A DNA stretch of 64,000 nt from an uncultured Muribaculaceae bacterium (GCA_910578395.1 CAJTPZ010000005.1:62001-126000); one strand, 5' to 3'; shown: positions 1-8,861, counted from the first letter of the stretch. Numbers and translations: made by a program. The notes: a model not told the origin generated them from the letters alone.

Positions 1-1
1 G

Positions 2-685
2 GCTATCAAGGAAAAATATCCAGAGATCGATGTGGTGGTAGGAAATATAGCTACCGGTGATGCCGCACGTTATCTTGTTGAAAATGGCGCCGATGGCGTT
101 AAAGTAGGTATCGGCCCAGGTTCGATATGCACTACTCGCGTTATTGCAGGTGTAGGTGTGCCTCAGTTGTCGGCTGTATATGATGTGGCCAAAGCGCTTG
201 AGGGAACCGGAGTGCCTCTGATCGCTGATGGCGGAATACGTTATTCCGGTGATATTGTCAAGGCTCTCGCTGCGGGCGGCTATTGTGTGATGCTCGGTGG
301 TATGCTTGCAGGTGTAGAGGAGTCGCCCGGTGACACAATAATATACAACGGACGTAAATATAAGGCCTATCGTGGCATGGGCTCGCTCGAAGCAATGGAA
401 AAGGGTTCGAAAGACCGTTATTTTCAGGCAGAGGAGAAGGACAACCGCAAGCTTGTTCCAGAGGGTATAGCTGCCCGTGTTCCATATAAAGGCACACTCT
501 ATGAGGTGGTTTATCAGATGCTGGGCGGCCTTCGTGCCGGTATGGGATATTGTGGCGCAAAGGATATCGATGCTTTGCATGAGGCTAAATTTACCCGTAT
601 AACCAATGCAGGTGTGGCAGAGAGCCATCCTCATGATGTGGCCATCACATCGGAAGCTCCCAATTATAGTGCGTCGGCACATTGA
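2..685 (+). CDS. guaB: IMP dehydrogenase, 3' part (5' end outside window)
   Basis: C-terminal part of inosine-5'-monophosphate dehydrogenase, which oxidises IMP to XMP with NAD+ at the first committed step of GMP synthesis in the cytoplasm. The frame is open from base 2, so the N-terminal half and the CBS domains lie outside the window. Visible are the catalytic cysteine loop GPGSICTTR, the phosphate-binding segment IADGGIRYSGD, the GG..CVMLGGMLAG strand and the mobile flap beginning YRGMGSLEAM. The C-terminus GLRAGMGYCGAKDI is typical of the family. Two further nucleotide or RNA genes (yicC, gmk) follow in the same direction; guanylate kinase acts later in the same pathway. Identification is secure; only the start is missing. 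Confidence 0.97.
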   Translation, partial: AIKEKYPEIDVVVGNIATGDAARYLVENGADGVKVGIGPGSICTTRVIAGVGVPQLSAVYDVAKALEGTGVPLIADGGIRYSGDIVKALAAGGYCVMLGGMLAGVEESPGDTIIYNGRKYKAYRGMGSLEAMEKGSKDRYFQAEEKDNRKLVPEGIAARVPYKGTLYEVVYQMLGGLRAGMGYCGAKDIDALHEAKFTRITNAGVAESHPHDVAITSEAPNYSASAH

Positions 686-711
686 TTACTAAATAAAACA
701 GTGCTCAGGTT

Positions 712-1605
712 ATGCTGTTGTCGATGACAGGTTTTGGAAAGAGGGTTGATCTTCTCCCAGGGAAAAAACTGACAGTGGAGATGAAGTCTCTTAATTCCAA
801 GCAGCTTGATCTGTCGGTGAAGCTTCCGGTGGCTTACCGTCATCTCGAACCTAAGGTGAGAGAAGTTGTCGCACGCAGGCTCCAGCGTGGTAAGGTCGAC
901 TTGAATGTCTGGATTGAAGCGACCGGTACACAACTCAACCAGCCTCTTTCCACAGATTTCAATGTGGAGGTGCTGAAGGTGCTTAAAAGCCGGATTGAGG
1001 AAGTATCGGCGACTCTCGGCATCGGTGCACCGTCCGACTGGTATCAGGTATTTATGCGTTTCCCTGACTCTCTGCACAGTGATTCGGGACTTGCAGAGGC
1101 TTCAGAAACGGAAGTGTCGGAACTGATGGAAAGCCTCGGTAAATGCGTTGACTCGCTGATGTGCTATAGAGGTGCGGAGGGTGAGAAACTTGAGAGCTTC
1201 TTCGCGCACAGGATAGACCGTATACGGGCTTTGCTGGATGAGGTGCCACGTTGGGAATGCGAGCGTGTGGCCAAGATAAAATCGCGCCTTGAGGAGAATC
1301 TTGCAAAACTTCATCAGATAGATTTCGACAAGGGGCGTCTGGAACAAGAGTTGATCTTCTATATTGAAAAGCTCGATATAAATGAAGAAAAGCAGCGTCT
1401 GGCACAGCATCTCGACTATTTCATGGAGACTGTAAACGGAAGCAATCCAGGTCAGGGCAAGAAGCTCGGTTTTATAGCCCAGGAAATGGGACGTGAGATA
1501 AATACACTCGGGTCAAAGAGCAATCATGCTGAATTGCAGAAGATTGTCGTTCAGATGAAGGATGAGCTCGAGCAGATAAAGGAGCAGGTGCTCAATGTGA
1601 TGTAA
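712..1605 (+). CDS. yicC: YicC/YloC family endoribonuclease
   Basis: A 297-residue cytoplasmic protein of the YicC/YloC family, close to the usual length of about 290. Family members are reported to act as endoribonucleases in RNA turnover; the target here is unknown. It starts with the family hallmark MLLSMTGFGK and ends with the conserved C-terminal (DUF1732-type) block GFIAQEMGREINTLGSKSN followed by a helix ending EQIKEQVLNVM. A charged, probably helical middle region joins the two ends. It lies 26 bases after guaB and 20 bases before gmk, a yicC-gmk pairing seen in many bacteria. The ATG at 712 is chosen because the conserved N-terminus begins there. No Shine-Dalgarno is evident, which is normal for Bacteroidetes. 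Confidence 0.93.
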   Translation: MLLSMTGFGKRVDLLPGKKLTVEMKSLNSKQLDLSVKLPVAYRHLEPKVREVVARRLQRGKVDLNVWIEATGTQLNQPLSTDFNVEVLKVLKSRIEEVSATLGIGAPSDWYQVFMRFPDSLHSDSGLAEASETEVSELMESLGKCVDSLMCYRGAEGEKLESFFAHRIDRIRALLDEVPRWECERVAKIKSRLEENLAKLHQIDFDKGRLEQELIFYIEKLDINEEKQRLAQHLDYFMETVNGSNPGQGKKLGFIAQEMGREINTLGSKSNHAELQKIVVQMKDELEQIKEQVLNVM

Positions 1606-1625
1606 AATTTACAGCCAGATATGCC

Positions 1626-2216
1626 ATGACGGAAGTCCGCAAGGGAAAAGTTATCGTGATTTCGGCACCTTCGGGGTGTGGTAAGTCGACTATTATATCG
1701 GCTGTCAGGGAAAAGCCTGGGATGGATCTTCGGTTTTCGGTATCGGCGACCAACAGAGATCCCCGTCCGGGAGAGTCTGATGGCGTAAATTACTACTTCC
1801 TTAGCGATGATGAGTTCAGACGCAGGATTGATGCCGGTGACTTTGTGGAATACTGTGAAGTTTATCCTGGTCGATTTTACGGAACATTGAAAAGTGAAGT
1901 CGAGCGCACGCGAGACGAAGGACATGATGTGATTCTTGATATCGATGTTGTGGGCGGTGTTAATGTAAAGGAGCTTTTTGGAGACGATGCCATGAGCCTT
2001 TTTGTAATGCCGCCATCGGTTGATGAACTTCGTCGCCGTCTGGAACATAGAGGTACCGACAATGCAGAGCGGATAGCCGAGCGTGTAGGGCGCGCAGAAT
2101 ATGAGATGGGTTTTGCCCCACGCTATGACAAAATAGTTGTTAACGACAATCTTGATAAGGCGGTTGAGGAGACAACACGTCTGATCGCTGATTTTACAGG
2201 TCGAAAGGCCAAATGA
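1626..2216 (+). CDS. gmk: Guanylate kinase
   Basis: Guanylate kinase (196 residues) converts GMP and ATP to GDP and ADP in the cytoplasm. The P-loop lies in VISAPSGCGKSTI near residues 10-22. The GMP-binding segment SVSATNRDPRPGESDGVNYY follows at about 37-56, then the lid region. The motif VILDIDVVGGVNVKE matches the Walker B-like strand of the family, and length is normal. It is the last gene of the guaB-yicC-gmk run and is followed by a strong hairpin terminator at 2248. Its presence downstream of guaB groups two steps of guanine nucleotide synthesis. Some relatives have nadD next; here nothing follows on this strand. Confidence 0.97.
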   Translation: MTEVRKGKVIVISAPSGCGKSTIISAVREKPGMDLRFSVSATNRDPRPGESDGVNYYFLSDDEFRRRIDAGDFVEYCEVYPGRFYGTLKSEVERTRDEGHDVILDIDVVGGVNVKELFGDDAMSLFVMPPSVDELRRRLEHRGTDNAERIAERVGRAEYEMGFAPRYDKIVVNDNLDKAVEETTRLIADFTGRKAK

Positions 2217-2247
2217 TAATTCAGCAAAGAAAATATATGCTTTGTGA

Positions 2248-2277
2248 ACAGGCGCTGGAAACAGCGTCTGTTTTTTA
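2248..2277 (+). terminator. Rho-independent terminator after gmk
   Basis: Ten-base-pair stem ACAGGCGCTG / CAGCGTCTGT (one G-U pair) around a GAAA tetraloop, followed directly by six T residues. It sits 31 bases after the gmk stop and closes the guaB-yicC-gmk unit. Confidence 0.88.
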
Positions 2278-2370
2278 TTATGGTCAGCGGAGAGCGCTGT
2301 TAATCGTTATCACGGAAGGAGATCATATTTCCGCAACAAACATGGCGTCTTGTATTTGTTGGTAATATAA

Positions 2371-2410
2371 AAAATAAACAACCCGATTTCTCTGATAGAG
2401 AAACCGGGTC
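2371..2410 (-). terminator. Rho-independent terminator of rplS
   Basis: Hairpin with arms ACCCGATTTCTC and GAGAAACCGGGT separated by five bases. The one non-Watson-Crick position reads as G-U on the minus strand but as A-C on the plus strand, and the minus-strand copy is followed by a T-rich run. This fits termination of rplS, whose stop lies about 26 bases away. Confidence 0.82.
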
Positions 2411-2435
2411 GGAATTTTTTAAGACTGTCGCTGTT

Positions 2436-2789
2436 TTATTTAGTAACGCGGCGTTCTTTGATGCGAGCTTTTTTGCCGGTGAGTTTGCGCAGGTAGTAGA
2501 GTTTTGCGCGACGAACTTTACCGTATTTGTTGACAGTTATGCTGTCGATAAACGGAGACTCCAAGGGGAAGATACGCTCAACACCGATGTTATCGGACAT
2601 TTTGCGAACTGTAAAACGCTTTTTGTCGCCGTCGCCAGAGATGCGGATGACAACACCCTTGTACATCTGGATACGCTCTTTGTTGCCCTCTTTAATGCGA
2701 TAGGCTACTGTGATTGTGTCGCCAGCGTTGAACTCGGGATGCTTTTTGCCGGTGGCAAAAGCCTCCTCGGCGATTTTGATCAGATCCAT
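2436..2789 (-). CDS. rplS: 50S ribosomal protein L19
   Basis: Ribosomal protein L19 (117 residues), a component of the large subunit at the 30S/50S interface. The sequence has the family landmarks: FNAGDTITVAYRIKEGNKERIQ, the strand YKGVVIRISG, FTVRKMSDNIGVERIFPLESPFIDSI, and the basic C-terminus RRAKLYYLRKLTGKKARIKERR. The start is placed at 2789 (MDLIKIAEE). The frame is open a further 30 codons upstream, but those residues have no L19 character and would begin close to the predicted transcription start. It is transcribed alone, with its own promoter and terminator. Confidence 0.96.
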   Translation of the reverse strand: MDLIKIAEEAFATGKKHPEFNAGDTITVAYRIKEGNKERIQMYKGVVIRISGDGDKKRFTVRKMSDNIGVERIFPLESPFIDSITVNKYGKVRRAKLYYLRKLTGKKARIKERRVTK

Positions 2790-2876
2790 TTCAAATTTTA
2801 TAATCAAAATGTTAATACTACGCGCAACATCCACGGGCTGCTTGTCCCGCCAGCGGTTACGGCTGTTTCGTGGGCG

Positions 2877-2908
2877 CAAAGGTAGGCAGATGAAATGGCT
2901 TTGCCAAA
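2877..2908 (-). promoter_or_regulatory. Bacteroidetes-type promoter for rplS
   Basis: On the minus strand a TTTG box (2905-2908) is followed after 20 bases by TACCTTTG (2877-2884), an exact match to the Bacteroidetes primary-sigma consensus TTTG-N19-21-TAnnTTTG. Transcription would start near 2870, giving a leader of about 80 bases before rplS. Confidence 0.85.
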
Positions 2909-3021
2909 TTATTTTTTAATAAAGTGGAGAAAAAGATGGCATTGCAGAGTGTTTTGCGGTGTCTTCGGTGAGAAGTGGTGAAGGTTTTGAATTAAAGCAG
3001 GGAAGTGTAGAGAAAAAATCT

Positions 3022-3029
3022 TAATTTTG
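3022..3029 (+). promoter_or_regulatory. Possible -7 box upstream of the rhamnosidase gene
   Basis: TAATTTTG fits the Bacteroidetes -7 consensus, but no TTTG is found 19-21 bases upstream (the position reads CAGG). If used, it gives a leader of about 125 bases. An incomplete promoter would fit an activator-dependent gene, which is inference. Confidence 0.35.
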
Positions 3030-3161
3030 TTGTTGGACCGTCATATATCATATACATGTGGCGGAGGTTTTGATTTCGCTCAGATCTGTTCCTGGCAGGT
3101 TTTGACGAAATGTATGGAATAAGATCTTAAACGTTATATAAAAAGCTTGAAACTAATCATC

Positions 3162-5756
3162 ATGAAAAAAAAGCTTGCAATTGCAGCTGTTGTCGGAATG
3201 TCTATGATGTCGACAATCAGTTGTACGTCGTCAACTTCGAGCGAGGCCGGAAAGCGCGTGGATGCGCTTGACGATTCTTTGTGGGAAAAATCGGAATGGA
3301 TTTCGGTTGTGGATGCACCGGTTATTACCGGCAGCATAACATGGGAAAACGAACGTGCCGCCGATGGATGCAGTTGGTTTGTCTCGGAAGTTAAAAATGA
3401 GAAAGAGGTGGCTTCGGCCCGATGGATGACAACCGGACTGGGTGTATATGATATATATGTTAACGGAACGCTTGTGGGCGATGAATTCCTTAAGCCGGGC
3501 TTCACGCATTATGCAAAGACACGGCGTTCATTCACCTACGATGTCACTGATCTTATTTCAAAGAAGGCAGATGCAGAGAATTTATTTTCGGCTGAGGTGA
3601 CTCCCGGCTGGTGGGCAGACAAGATCATCACTCCCGGCGGACATGATGGAATGTTAGGAAAGAAGGTTGCTTTCAGAAGTGTACTGGAACTTACATATTC
3701 AGATGGGAGCAAGGAGTATTTCGGTACAAATACCGAAGATTGGAAAGCCGGTATCGCAGGGCCTGTCAAACACGCTGCTATATTTGATGGAGAGGAATAT
3801 GATGCCCGTGAATTGCCGGGATATGCTGTGGCAGACGTACTTGGAACACCAGAGGTGAACACGGAGTTTTCCGGAGAGATCCTTCCATCGGAGGGTGCGG
3901 AGATATATCTGCGTGAGGATCTTGCTCTGGAGCCTAAGCAGGCTTATACATGGAGCGGAGTTACCGGAGACAACGAGGATGCATTTGGCAAAGTTGTTGT
4001 TACAAAGGAACATGCTGCGGGAGAAGATATAGTGCTTAAACCTGGCGAGACTCTTGTTGTGGATTTCGGTCAGAATAGTGCGGCCGTGCCGGAATTTGAA
4101 TTCAGCGCCAAAGCGGGCACACAGCTGACATGTCTGCCTGGAGAGCTGCTCAATGACGGTAATGGGGCTAAAAGCCGAGGCATGGATGGGCCTGAAGGAA
4201 GTGTGCATCGTCTGAATCTGCGCATTCCGGATAAGGGCATGATACTTAAATACACGTTTGGAGACAATCAGGATTTTGTAACTTACAGTCCTCGCCGCAC
4301 ATTCTATGGCTATCGTTACGTTTCGATCATGGCTGACGACGAGGTTTGCATTCGGTCAATCAAGTCTATTCCGGTTACATCGATCAAAAAGGATATGGAA
4401 ACCGGCGTGATCACCACCGGTAATGAAATGGTAAATAAGCTGATTTCAAATACTCTTTGGGGGCAGCGGTCGAATTATCTGTCAGTTCCTACTGATTGCC
4501 CGCAACGCAACGAGCGTCTTGGCTGGACTGCCGACACACAGGTGTTTACTGAAACCGGAACGTTCTTTGCCAACACAAGCGATTTTTTCCATAAATGGAT
4601 GCGTGACATGCGCGACACACAGTCGGAGACAGGTGGTTTCCCTGGTGTTGCTCCAGTGGCTCAGTACGGTGCCGCGTCAACCGATATGATGCGTCTTGGT
4701 TGGGCCGATGCCGGAGTCATTGTTCCGTGGGTTGTGTGGAAGCAGTTTGGTGATACTGAAATCATCGATGAGAACTGGGATGCAATGGAGAAATTTGTCG
4801 GTCACATAAACGAGACAAAGTACAATCACCATGCACTCAAGAATGAAAATGGCGATTATCAATGGGCAGACTGGCTTAGCTATGAACCTATAGAAAGCTG
4901 TGGAGGAGGAATTTACAATGAGGGTAAGCCTGGCATTCGTCCTGAAGCTTATGATTATTGGAATTATCTTGGTGCAAGCTACTGGCTTATCGATGCCGGA
5001 ATGATGCGTGACATGGCAAAAGCAACCGGCCGTGATGCTGCGAAGTATGAGGCTATGGAGGCAGAAGCAAGAGCTTATCTGAAGGATAATTTCCTGAATG
5101 AAAAAGGTGAGTTCAAGAATGAGATTCTGAATACGATGCAGACTCCTGCTCTTTTTGCCCTTAAAAACAATATTGTCGACGGAGATGCGAAGGATAAGAT
5201 GATCGAGCGTCTTCGCAATAATTTTGCCGAGCATGGCAATTGTCTTCAGACGGGATTCCTCGGTACATCGATCCTGATGCCGACTTTGACGGAGAATGGA
5301 ATGAGCGACATAGCCTATGAGCTTCTTTTCCAGCGAAAGAATCCGAGCTGGCTTTATTCGATAGATAATGGCGCGACTACGATATGGGAACGCTGGAACA
5401 GCTATATGATAGAGCATGGAATGGGGCCGCGCGGCATGAACAGCTTTAACCACTATGCTTATGGTTGTGTGTGCGAGTGGATGTGGGAGACCATGGCCGG
5501 AATTGCGTCAGATCCAGCCCAACCCGGTTTCAAGCATATTGTCATGAAGCCTGTGCCTGATCCACGGCTTGGTTTTGTGAAGGCATCCTATCAGTCGGCC
5601 GCCGGTCCGATCACAAGTGAATGGAGGTATGAGGGAGACCAGTGGATATGGGAGTTCTCGATTCCTCAAGGAGCTACAGCTTCGGTCGTTGTTCCAGGAG
5701 AGACGGACGCTAAGGAGTATGGCCCCGGTTCTCATAAGGTTGTGAAACAGGTGTAA
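3162..5756 (+). CDS. Alpha-L-rhamnosidase (GH78 family) lipoprotein
   Basis: An 864-residue glycoside hydrolase of family GH78, removing terminal alpha-L-rhamnose from plant glycans or glycosides. The start is the ATG at 3162; an in-frame TTG 15 bases upstream would only add residues before a normal signal sequence. The N-terminus MKKKLAIAAVVG ends at STISC, a lipobox-like site with Cys21, so the enzyme is probably lipid-anchored in the envelope. An N-terminal beta-rich region is followed by the (alpha/alpha)6 catalytic domain. The motif DCPQRNERLGWTADTQ (from residue 445; Glu451 and Asp458 correspond to conserved acids) and TTIWERW (Glu743) are the GH78 active-site signatures. A C-terminal beta domain closes the protein. 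It stands alone, outside any SusC/SusD operon. Confidence 0.93.
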   Translation: MKKKLAIAAVVGMSMMSTISCTSSTSSEAGKRVDALDDSLWEKSEWISVVDAPVITGSITWENERAADGCSWFVSEVKNEKEVASARWMTTGLGVYDIYVNGTLVGDEFLKPGFTHYAKTRRSFTYDVTDLISKKADAENLFSAEVTPGWWADKIITPGGHDGMLGKKVAFRSVLELTYSDGSKEYFGTNTEDWKAGIAGPVKHAAIFDGEEYDARELPGYAVADVLGTPEVNTEFSGEILPSEGAEIYLREDLALEPKQAYTWSGVTGDNEDAFGKVVVTKEHAAGEDIVLKPGETLVVDFGQNSAAVPEFEFSAKAGTQLTCLPGELLNDGNGAKSRGMDGPEGSVHRLNLRIPDKGMILKYTFGDNQDFVTYSPRRTFYGYRYVSIMADDEVCIRSIKSIPVTSIKKDMETGVITTGNEMVNKLISNTLWGQRSNYLSVPTDCPQRNERLGWTADTQVFTETGTFFANTSDFFHKWMRDMRDTQSETGGFPGVAPVAQYGAASTDMMRLGWADAGVIVPWVVWKQFGDTEIIDENWDAMEKFVGHINETKYNHHALKNENGDYQWADWLSYEPIESCGGGIYNEGKPGIRPEAYDYWNYLGASYWLIDAGMMRDMAKATGRDAAKYEAMEAEARAYLKDNFLNEKGEFKNEILNTMQTPALFALKNNIVDGDAKDKMIERLRNNFAEHGNCLQTGFLGTSILMPTLTENGMSDIAYELLFQRKNPSWLYSIDNGATTIWERWNSYMIEHGMGPRGMNSFNHYAYGCVCEWMWETMAGIASDPAQPGFKHIVMKPVPDPRLGFVKASYQSAAGPITSEWRYEGDQWIWEFSIPQGATASVVVPGETDAKEYGPGSHKVVKQV

Positions 5757-5799
5757 AGCATATACATATACTTTAGATAGATTATATACGAGGTAATGA

Positions 5800-5831
5800 A
5801 TCGGCCGTATCGAAAATGCGATACGGCCGAT
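5800..5831 (+). terminator. Perfect 13-bp hairpin after the rhamnosidase gene
   Basis: Arms ATCGGCCGTATCG and CGATACGGCCGAT pair perfectly around a six-base loop, 43 bases after the stop codon. There is no T-run after it, so it may be a transcript-end stabiliser or a weak terminator. The rest of the 308-base gap to the ABC-F gene holds a promoter at 5881 and a leader hairpin. Confidence 0.65.
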
Positions 5832-5880
5832 GCTCTATGAGGGGGATTGAGTCATAAAATGTATTTTATTTACGATAATC

Positions 5881-5912
5881 TTTGTGCATGTCGCATTTAG
5901 TTGATAATTTTG
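5881..5912 (+). promoter_or_regulatory. Bacteroidetes-type promoter for the ABC-F gene
   Basis: TTTG at 5881-5884, 20 bases, then TAATTTTG at 5905-5912: an exact consensus match. The predicted start near 5919 leaves an unusually long leader of about 145 bases before the ATG at 6065. Confidence 0.85.
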
Positions 5913-5983
5913 CATCAATCAAATAAATCATACAATATAATGTAATCAACGACTTGTCTTAATCCTTGAAATAGGTGATGGCT

Positions 5984-6010
5984 CCGGGACTGGTGTATAA
6001 ACAGCCCCGG
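5984..6010 (+). promoter_or_regulatory. Hairpin in the ABC-F leader
   Basis: Arms CCGGGACTG and CAGCCCCGG form an eight-pair stem with one internal mismatch and a nine-base loop within the 5' leader. ABC-F antibiotic-protection genes in other bacteria are often controlled by leader attenuation. Whether this stem works that way is inference; no terminator-type T-run follows it. Confidence 0.4.
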
Positions 6011-6064
6011 GGGAGTGTATTTCATCAGAGTATTAAACAAAAGTCGTTTTTACATTATTTTACA

Positions 6065-7660
6065 ATGAATATTGTTGTAAACAATTTGTCGTATGTTCTG
6101 CCGGACGGCATATCTGTTTTTAGCAACATCAGTTTTGCAATTTTTTCGAGGTCTAAATGTGCTCTTGTTGGAGCTAACGGTTGCGGCAAATCTTCGTTGC
6201 TGAATATACTTGCAGGTCAAATAAAGCCTACTGAGGGAGAGATGTCGTTTGGTGATATCCCTTATCTCGTACCGCAGCATTACGGGCAGTTCAACCACAT
6301 GACTGTCGGTGAGGTTCTGGGCGTAAGCGATAAGATTGAAGCTTTGCAAGCGATTCTGTCCGGTGACTCATCGGAAAGCAGTTTTGATATTCTTAGAGAC
6401 GACTGGTCGATTGAAGATCGTGTGCGTGTGGCTCTTGATTCATGGGGATTGTATGATGTGCGATGTGATTTCCAGTTTAAGGGACTAAGTGGTGGAGAAA
6501 AAACAAAAGTTTTTCTTGCCGGAATTATGCTGCATAATCCACGAATCGTACTTATGGACGAGCCAACAAATCATCTTGACGATGATTCGCGGGGTGTCTT
6601 GTATGAGTTCATGGATAATTTTAACGGCACGATGCTTGTTGTCAGTCATGATGTGATGCTGCTGAACCGATTTTCGAAAATTTACGAATTGTCGGAAAAA
6701 GGAATGCGCATGTATCCTATGCGATTTGATGAGTATCGTGAATCTGTCGCAGCTGAAAATATCTCGTTGGCCGAACATGTGGATTGTTTGAGAAAAGAAC
6801 TGAGAAAGCAGAAACTGATTGCGCGGGAGACGGCAGAACGACAACAACGGCAGAATTCCAGAGGGCGGAGTCACAGTGAGAAAAAATGTGTGGCCAGAAT
6901 ATCTATGGGCAATTTGAAAAATCAGGCAGAAAAATCGACTGCTAAAAGTGCCTATATTCAGTGTAATAAGATTGATAGCCTGACAGAAAGGATTGCGGAT
7001 GCCTCATCGCGGATAAATGATGTAGGCCGTATGGCGGTGGATTTTTCTTCTCCGGATGTTCATGTCGGAAAAATTATGATAGAGGCACATGGCATTGATT
7101 TCGCATATCCCGGCGAAAACGGCCTTTGGGAAAAAAGGCTTGATTTTATTATACGTAGCGGAGACAGAATTTGTGTGACAGGGCGCAATGGTTCCGGTAA
7201 GAGCACTCTCATGAAAATAATAAAAGGAGAGCTGGCACCTACAATAGGAAGTGTCTATCGCGCCGATAATCTGAGATGTGTTTATCTGGATCAGGAATAT
7301 TCTCTTATTGATAATAATATTACCATATCGGAACAGATACAGAATTTTAACCGGCATTCACTTCCTGAGCATGAGCTGAATATCCGTCTTAACCGCTTTC
7401 TGTTTTCTGAATCGTCATGGAATAAGCCATGTGCGGTGCTCAGCGGTGGTGAAAAAATGCGGTTGTCATTATGCTGTCTTATGGTTGCCGATGACACACC
7501 GGATATGATAATTGCCGATGAACCCACCAATAATCTTGATTTATATAACATCGAAGTTCTGTCAAGTGTGCTCAGGATGTATTCAGGCACACTGATTGTA
7601 ATCAGCCATGATGTTGTATTTTCAAATCGGCTTATGCTATCACAAAAGATAATTCTTTAG
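6065..7660 (+). CDS. ABC-F family ATPase (ribosome-associated type)
   Basis: A 531-residue soluble protein with two ABC ATPase domains and no membrane segments, the layout of ABC-F proteins. These act on the ribosome, either in translation or in protection from antibiotics. Domain 1 has Walker A GANGCGKSS (about residue 36), signature LSGGEKTK and Walker B VLMDEPTNHLD. Domain 2 has GRNGSGKST, LSGGEKMRLS and IIADEPTNNLD. The linker between them is charged and helical, RKELRKQKLIARETAERQQR. Start: the ATG at 6065 gives the usual N-terminal beta strand MNIVVNNLSYVL; an in-frame ATG at 5978 would add 29 residues of no family character. It has its own promoter. The gene looks more AT-rich than its neighbours by eye, so recent acquisition is possible. 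Exact subfamily and any resistance role are unknown. Confidence 0.88.
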   Translation: MNIVVNNLSYVLPDGISVFSNISFAIFSRSKCALVGANGCGKSSLLNILAGQIKPTEGEMSFGDIPYLVPQHYGQFNHMTVGEVLGVSDKIEALQAILSGDSSESSFDILRDDWSIEDRVRVALDSWGLYDVRCDFQFKGLSGGEKTKVFLAGIMLHNPRIVLMDEPTNHLDDDSRGVLYEFMDNFNGTMLVVSHDVMLLNRFSKIYELSEKGMRMYPMRFDEYRESVAAENISLAEHVDCLRKELRKQKLIARETAERQQRQNSRGRSHSEKKCVARISMGNLKNQAEKSTAKSAYIQCNKIDSLTERIADASSRINDVGRMAVDFSSPDVHVGKIMIEAHGIDFAYPGENGLWEKRLDFIIRSGDRICVTGRNGSGKSTLMKIIKGELAPTIGSVYRADNLRCVYLDQEYSLIDNNITISEQIQNFNRHSLPEHELNIRLNRFLFSESSWNKPCAVLSGGEKMRLSLCCLMVADDTPDMIIADEPTNNLDLYNIEVLSSVLRMYSGTLIVISHDVVFSNRLMLSQKIIL

Positions 7661-7764
7661 GAAATGTTTACAAGAAAAAAGCGTTGTCGGTAAACTCTGC
7701 ATTTGATTTCCGGTTCAGCGCAGGCGGTATATTGAGATAAAAAGTTGGAAAAAAAATAATAAGA

Positions 7765-7796
7765 TTTGAATTAATCGAATAGAATTTCTAATTTTG
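7765..7796 (+). promoter_or_regulatory. Bacteroidetes-type promoter for yceD-rpmF
   Basis: TTTG (7765-7768), 20 bases, TAATTTTG (7789-7796), an exact consensus match. Transcription would begin near 7803, about 25 bases before the yceD start. Confidence 0.85.
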
Positions 7797-7827
7797 CAGG
7801 GTTTTTCAGCACAAACGGACTTCAGAA

Positions 7828-8433
7828 ATGGGAAAATTTACAGAATTCAAGCTGCCCTTGAAGAGTTTGCCGGTTGGTACGCATCACATGCAGTATCACC
7901 TGGACAAGCATTTTTTTGCCAATATGGAGAGTCAGGATGTGCGGGATGCCGATATTGATGTGTCTTTGACCCTCACCCACCGCAACGACCTCTATGACCT
8001 GACGTTTACGCTGACGGGAAAAGTGATTGTGTTGTGTGACCGCTGTCTTGACGAGATGGAGATCCCGATCTCGACAGATTACCACGTTGTCGTGCGTTTC
8101 GGTGAGACTTACAACGACACCAGCGATGAGGTTCTGGAAATTCCGGAGAGTGAAAACTACCTCAATGTCGCTTATATGCTCAACGATACCGTTGCGCTTG
8201 CAATACCTATCAAGCACGTTCATCCGCTTGGCAAGTGCAACCGCACTATGAGCGCTTTACTGAAGAAACACCGTGGAGGCCGTCCTGCCATTGTCGGAGA
8301 TGATGATATTGAAGACTTTGGCGATGAGACTCTGGGAGATAGCATAGATATGGACGGACAGAGTGACAGCGCCATGCAGGCGACTGACCCGAGGTGGGAT
8401 AAGCTGAGGGAGCTTGGTAATCTTGATGACTGA
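7828..8433 (+). CDS. yceD: YceD/DUF177 family protein
   Basis: A 201-residue protein of the YceD (DUF177) family, whose gene is habitually found immediately before rpmF; the family is linked to 23S rRNA or ribosome metabolism in bacteria and plastids, with no settled biochemical activity. The core LTGKVIVLCDRCLDEMEIPI, with its CDRC cysteine pair, and the later acidic segment are family traits. The C-terminus carries a further acidic tail (about residues 150-190) rich in Asp and Glu. It leads a transcription unit with rpmF 82 bases downstream. The ATG at 7828 lies at a normal distance from the promoter at 7765. Confidence 0.85.
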   Translation: MGKFTEFKLPLKSLPVGTHHMQYHLDKHFFANMESQDVRDADIDVSLTLTHRNDLYDLTFTLTGKVIVLCDRCLDEMEIPISTDYHVVVRFGETYNDTSDEVLEIPESENYLNVAYMLNDTVALAIPIKHVHPLGKCNRTMSALLKKHRGGRPAIVGDDDIEDFGDETLGDSIDMDGQSDSAMQATDPRWDKLRELGNLDD

Positions 8434-8515
8434 GCCGGACTCTGCCGAATAAAAGAATAAAAAGACCTGCCTGCAGGCCGGAAAAGAATAACAATAAATA
8501 AGAGATAAAGAACCG

Positions 8516-8701
8516 ATGGCACATCCTAAACGCAAACAATCGAAGACGCGCACTGCGAAGCGCCGTACTCACGACAAGGCTCAGATGCCTACAATCGCAC
8601 TTTGCCCGAACTGCGGCTCGTGGCACATATATCACACAATCTGTGGCGAATGCGGTTATTACCGTGGCCGTCAGGTGATTGAAAAGAACGCTGCTGTCTA
8701 A
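8516..8701 (+). CDS. rpmF: 50S ribosomal protein L32
   Basis: Ribosomal protein L32 (61 residues). The N-terminus MAHPKRKQSKTRTAKRRTHDK is the family signature. Two Cys-x-x-Cys pairs (CPNC and CGEC) form a zinc ribbon. It sits after yceD and before fabH, the order seen across bacteria, although plsX, which often lies between rpmF and fabH, is absent. The start is clear because the protein begins at this methionine in all relatives. Confidence 0.97.
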   Translation: MAHPKRKQSKTRTAKRRTHDKAQMPTIALCPNCGSWHIYHTICGECGYYRGRQVIEKNAAV

Positions 8702-8861
8702 GTAACAGCATAAATCATGCGATGATGTCATCTGTCGGTTGAACAGACCGCATGAGTACACCGATGCCATGACACATGACATTCGTCGCAGACAAGCAAA
8801 ACAACCAACGGAAACCGGGCCGGAACAAGAAGCGGTCGGGCTTCCGCTGCCTTTGTCAATC

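Noticed and set aside
5975..6064. N-terminal extension of the ABC-F protein
   Set aside because: The 30 extra residues are encoded in the leader hairpin region and have no counterpart in the family; the ABC domain starts at 6065.
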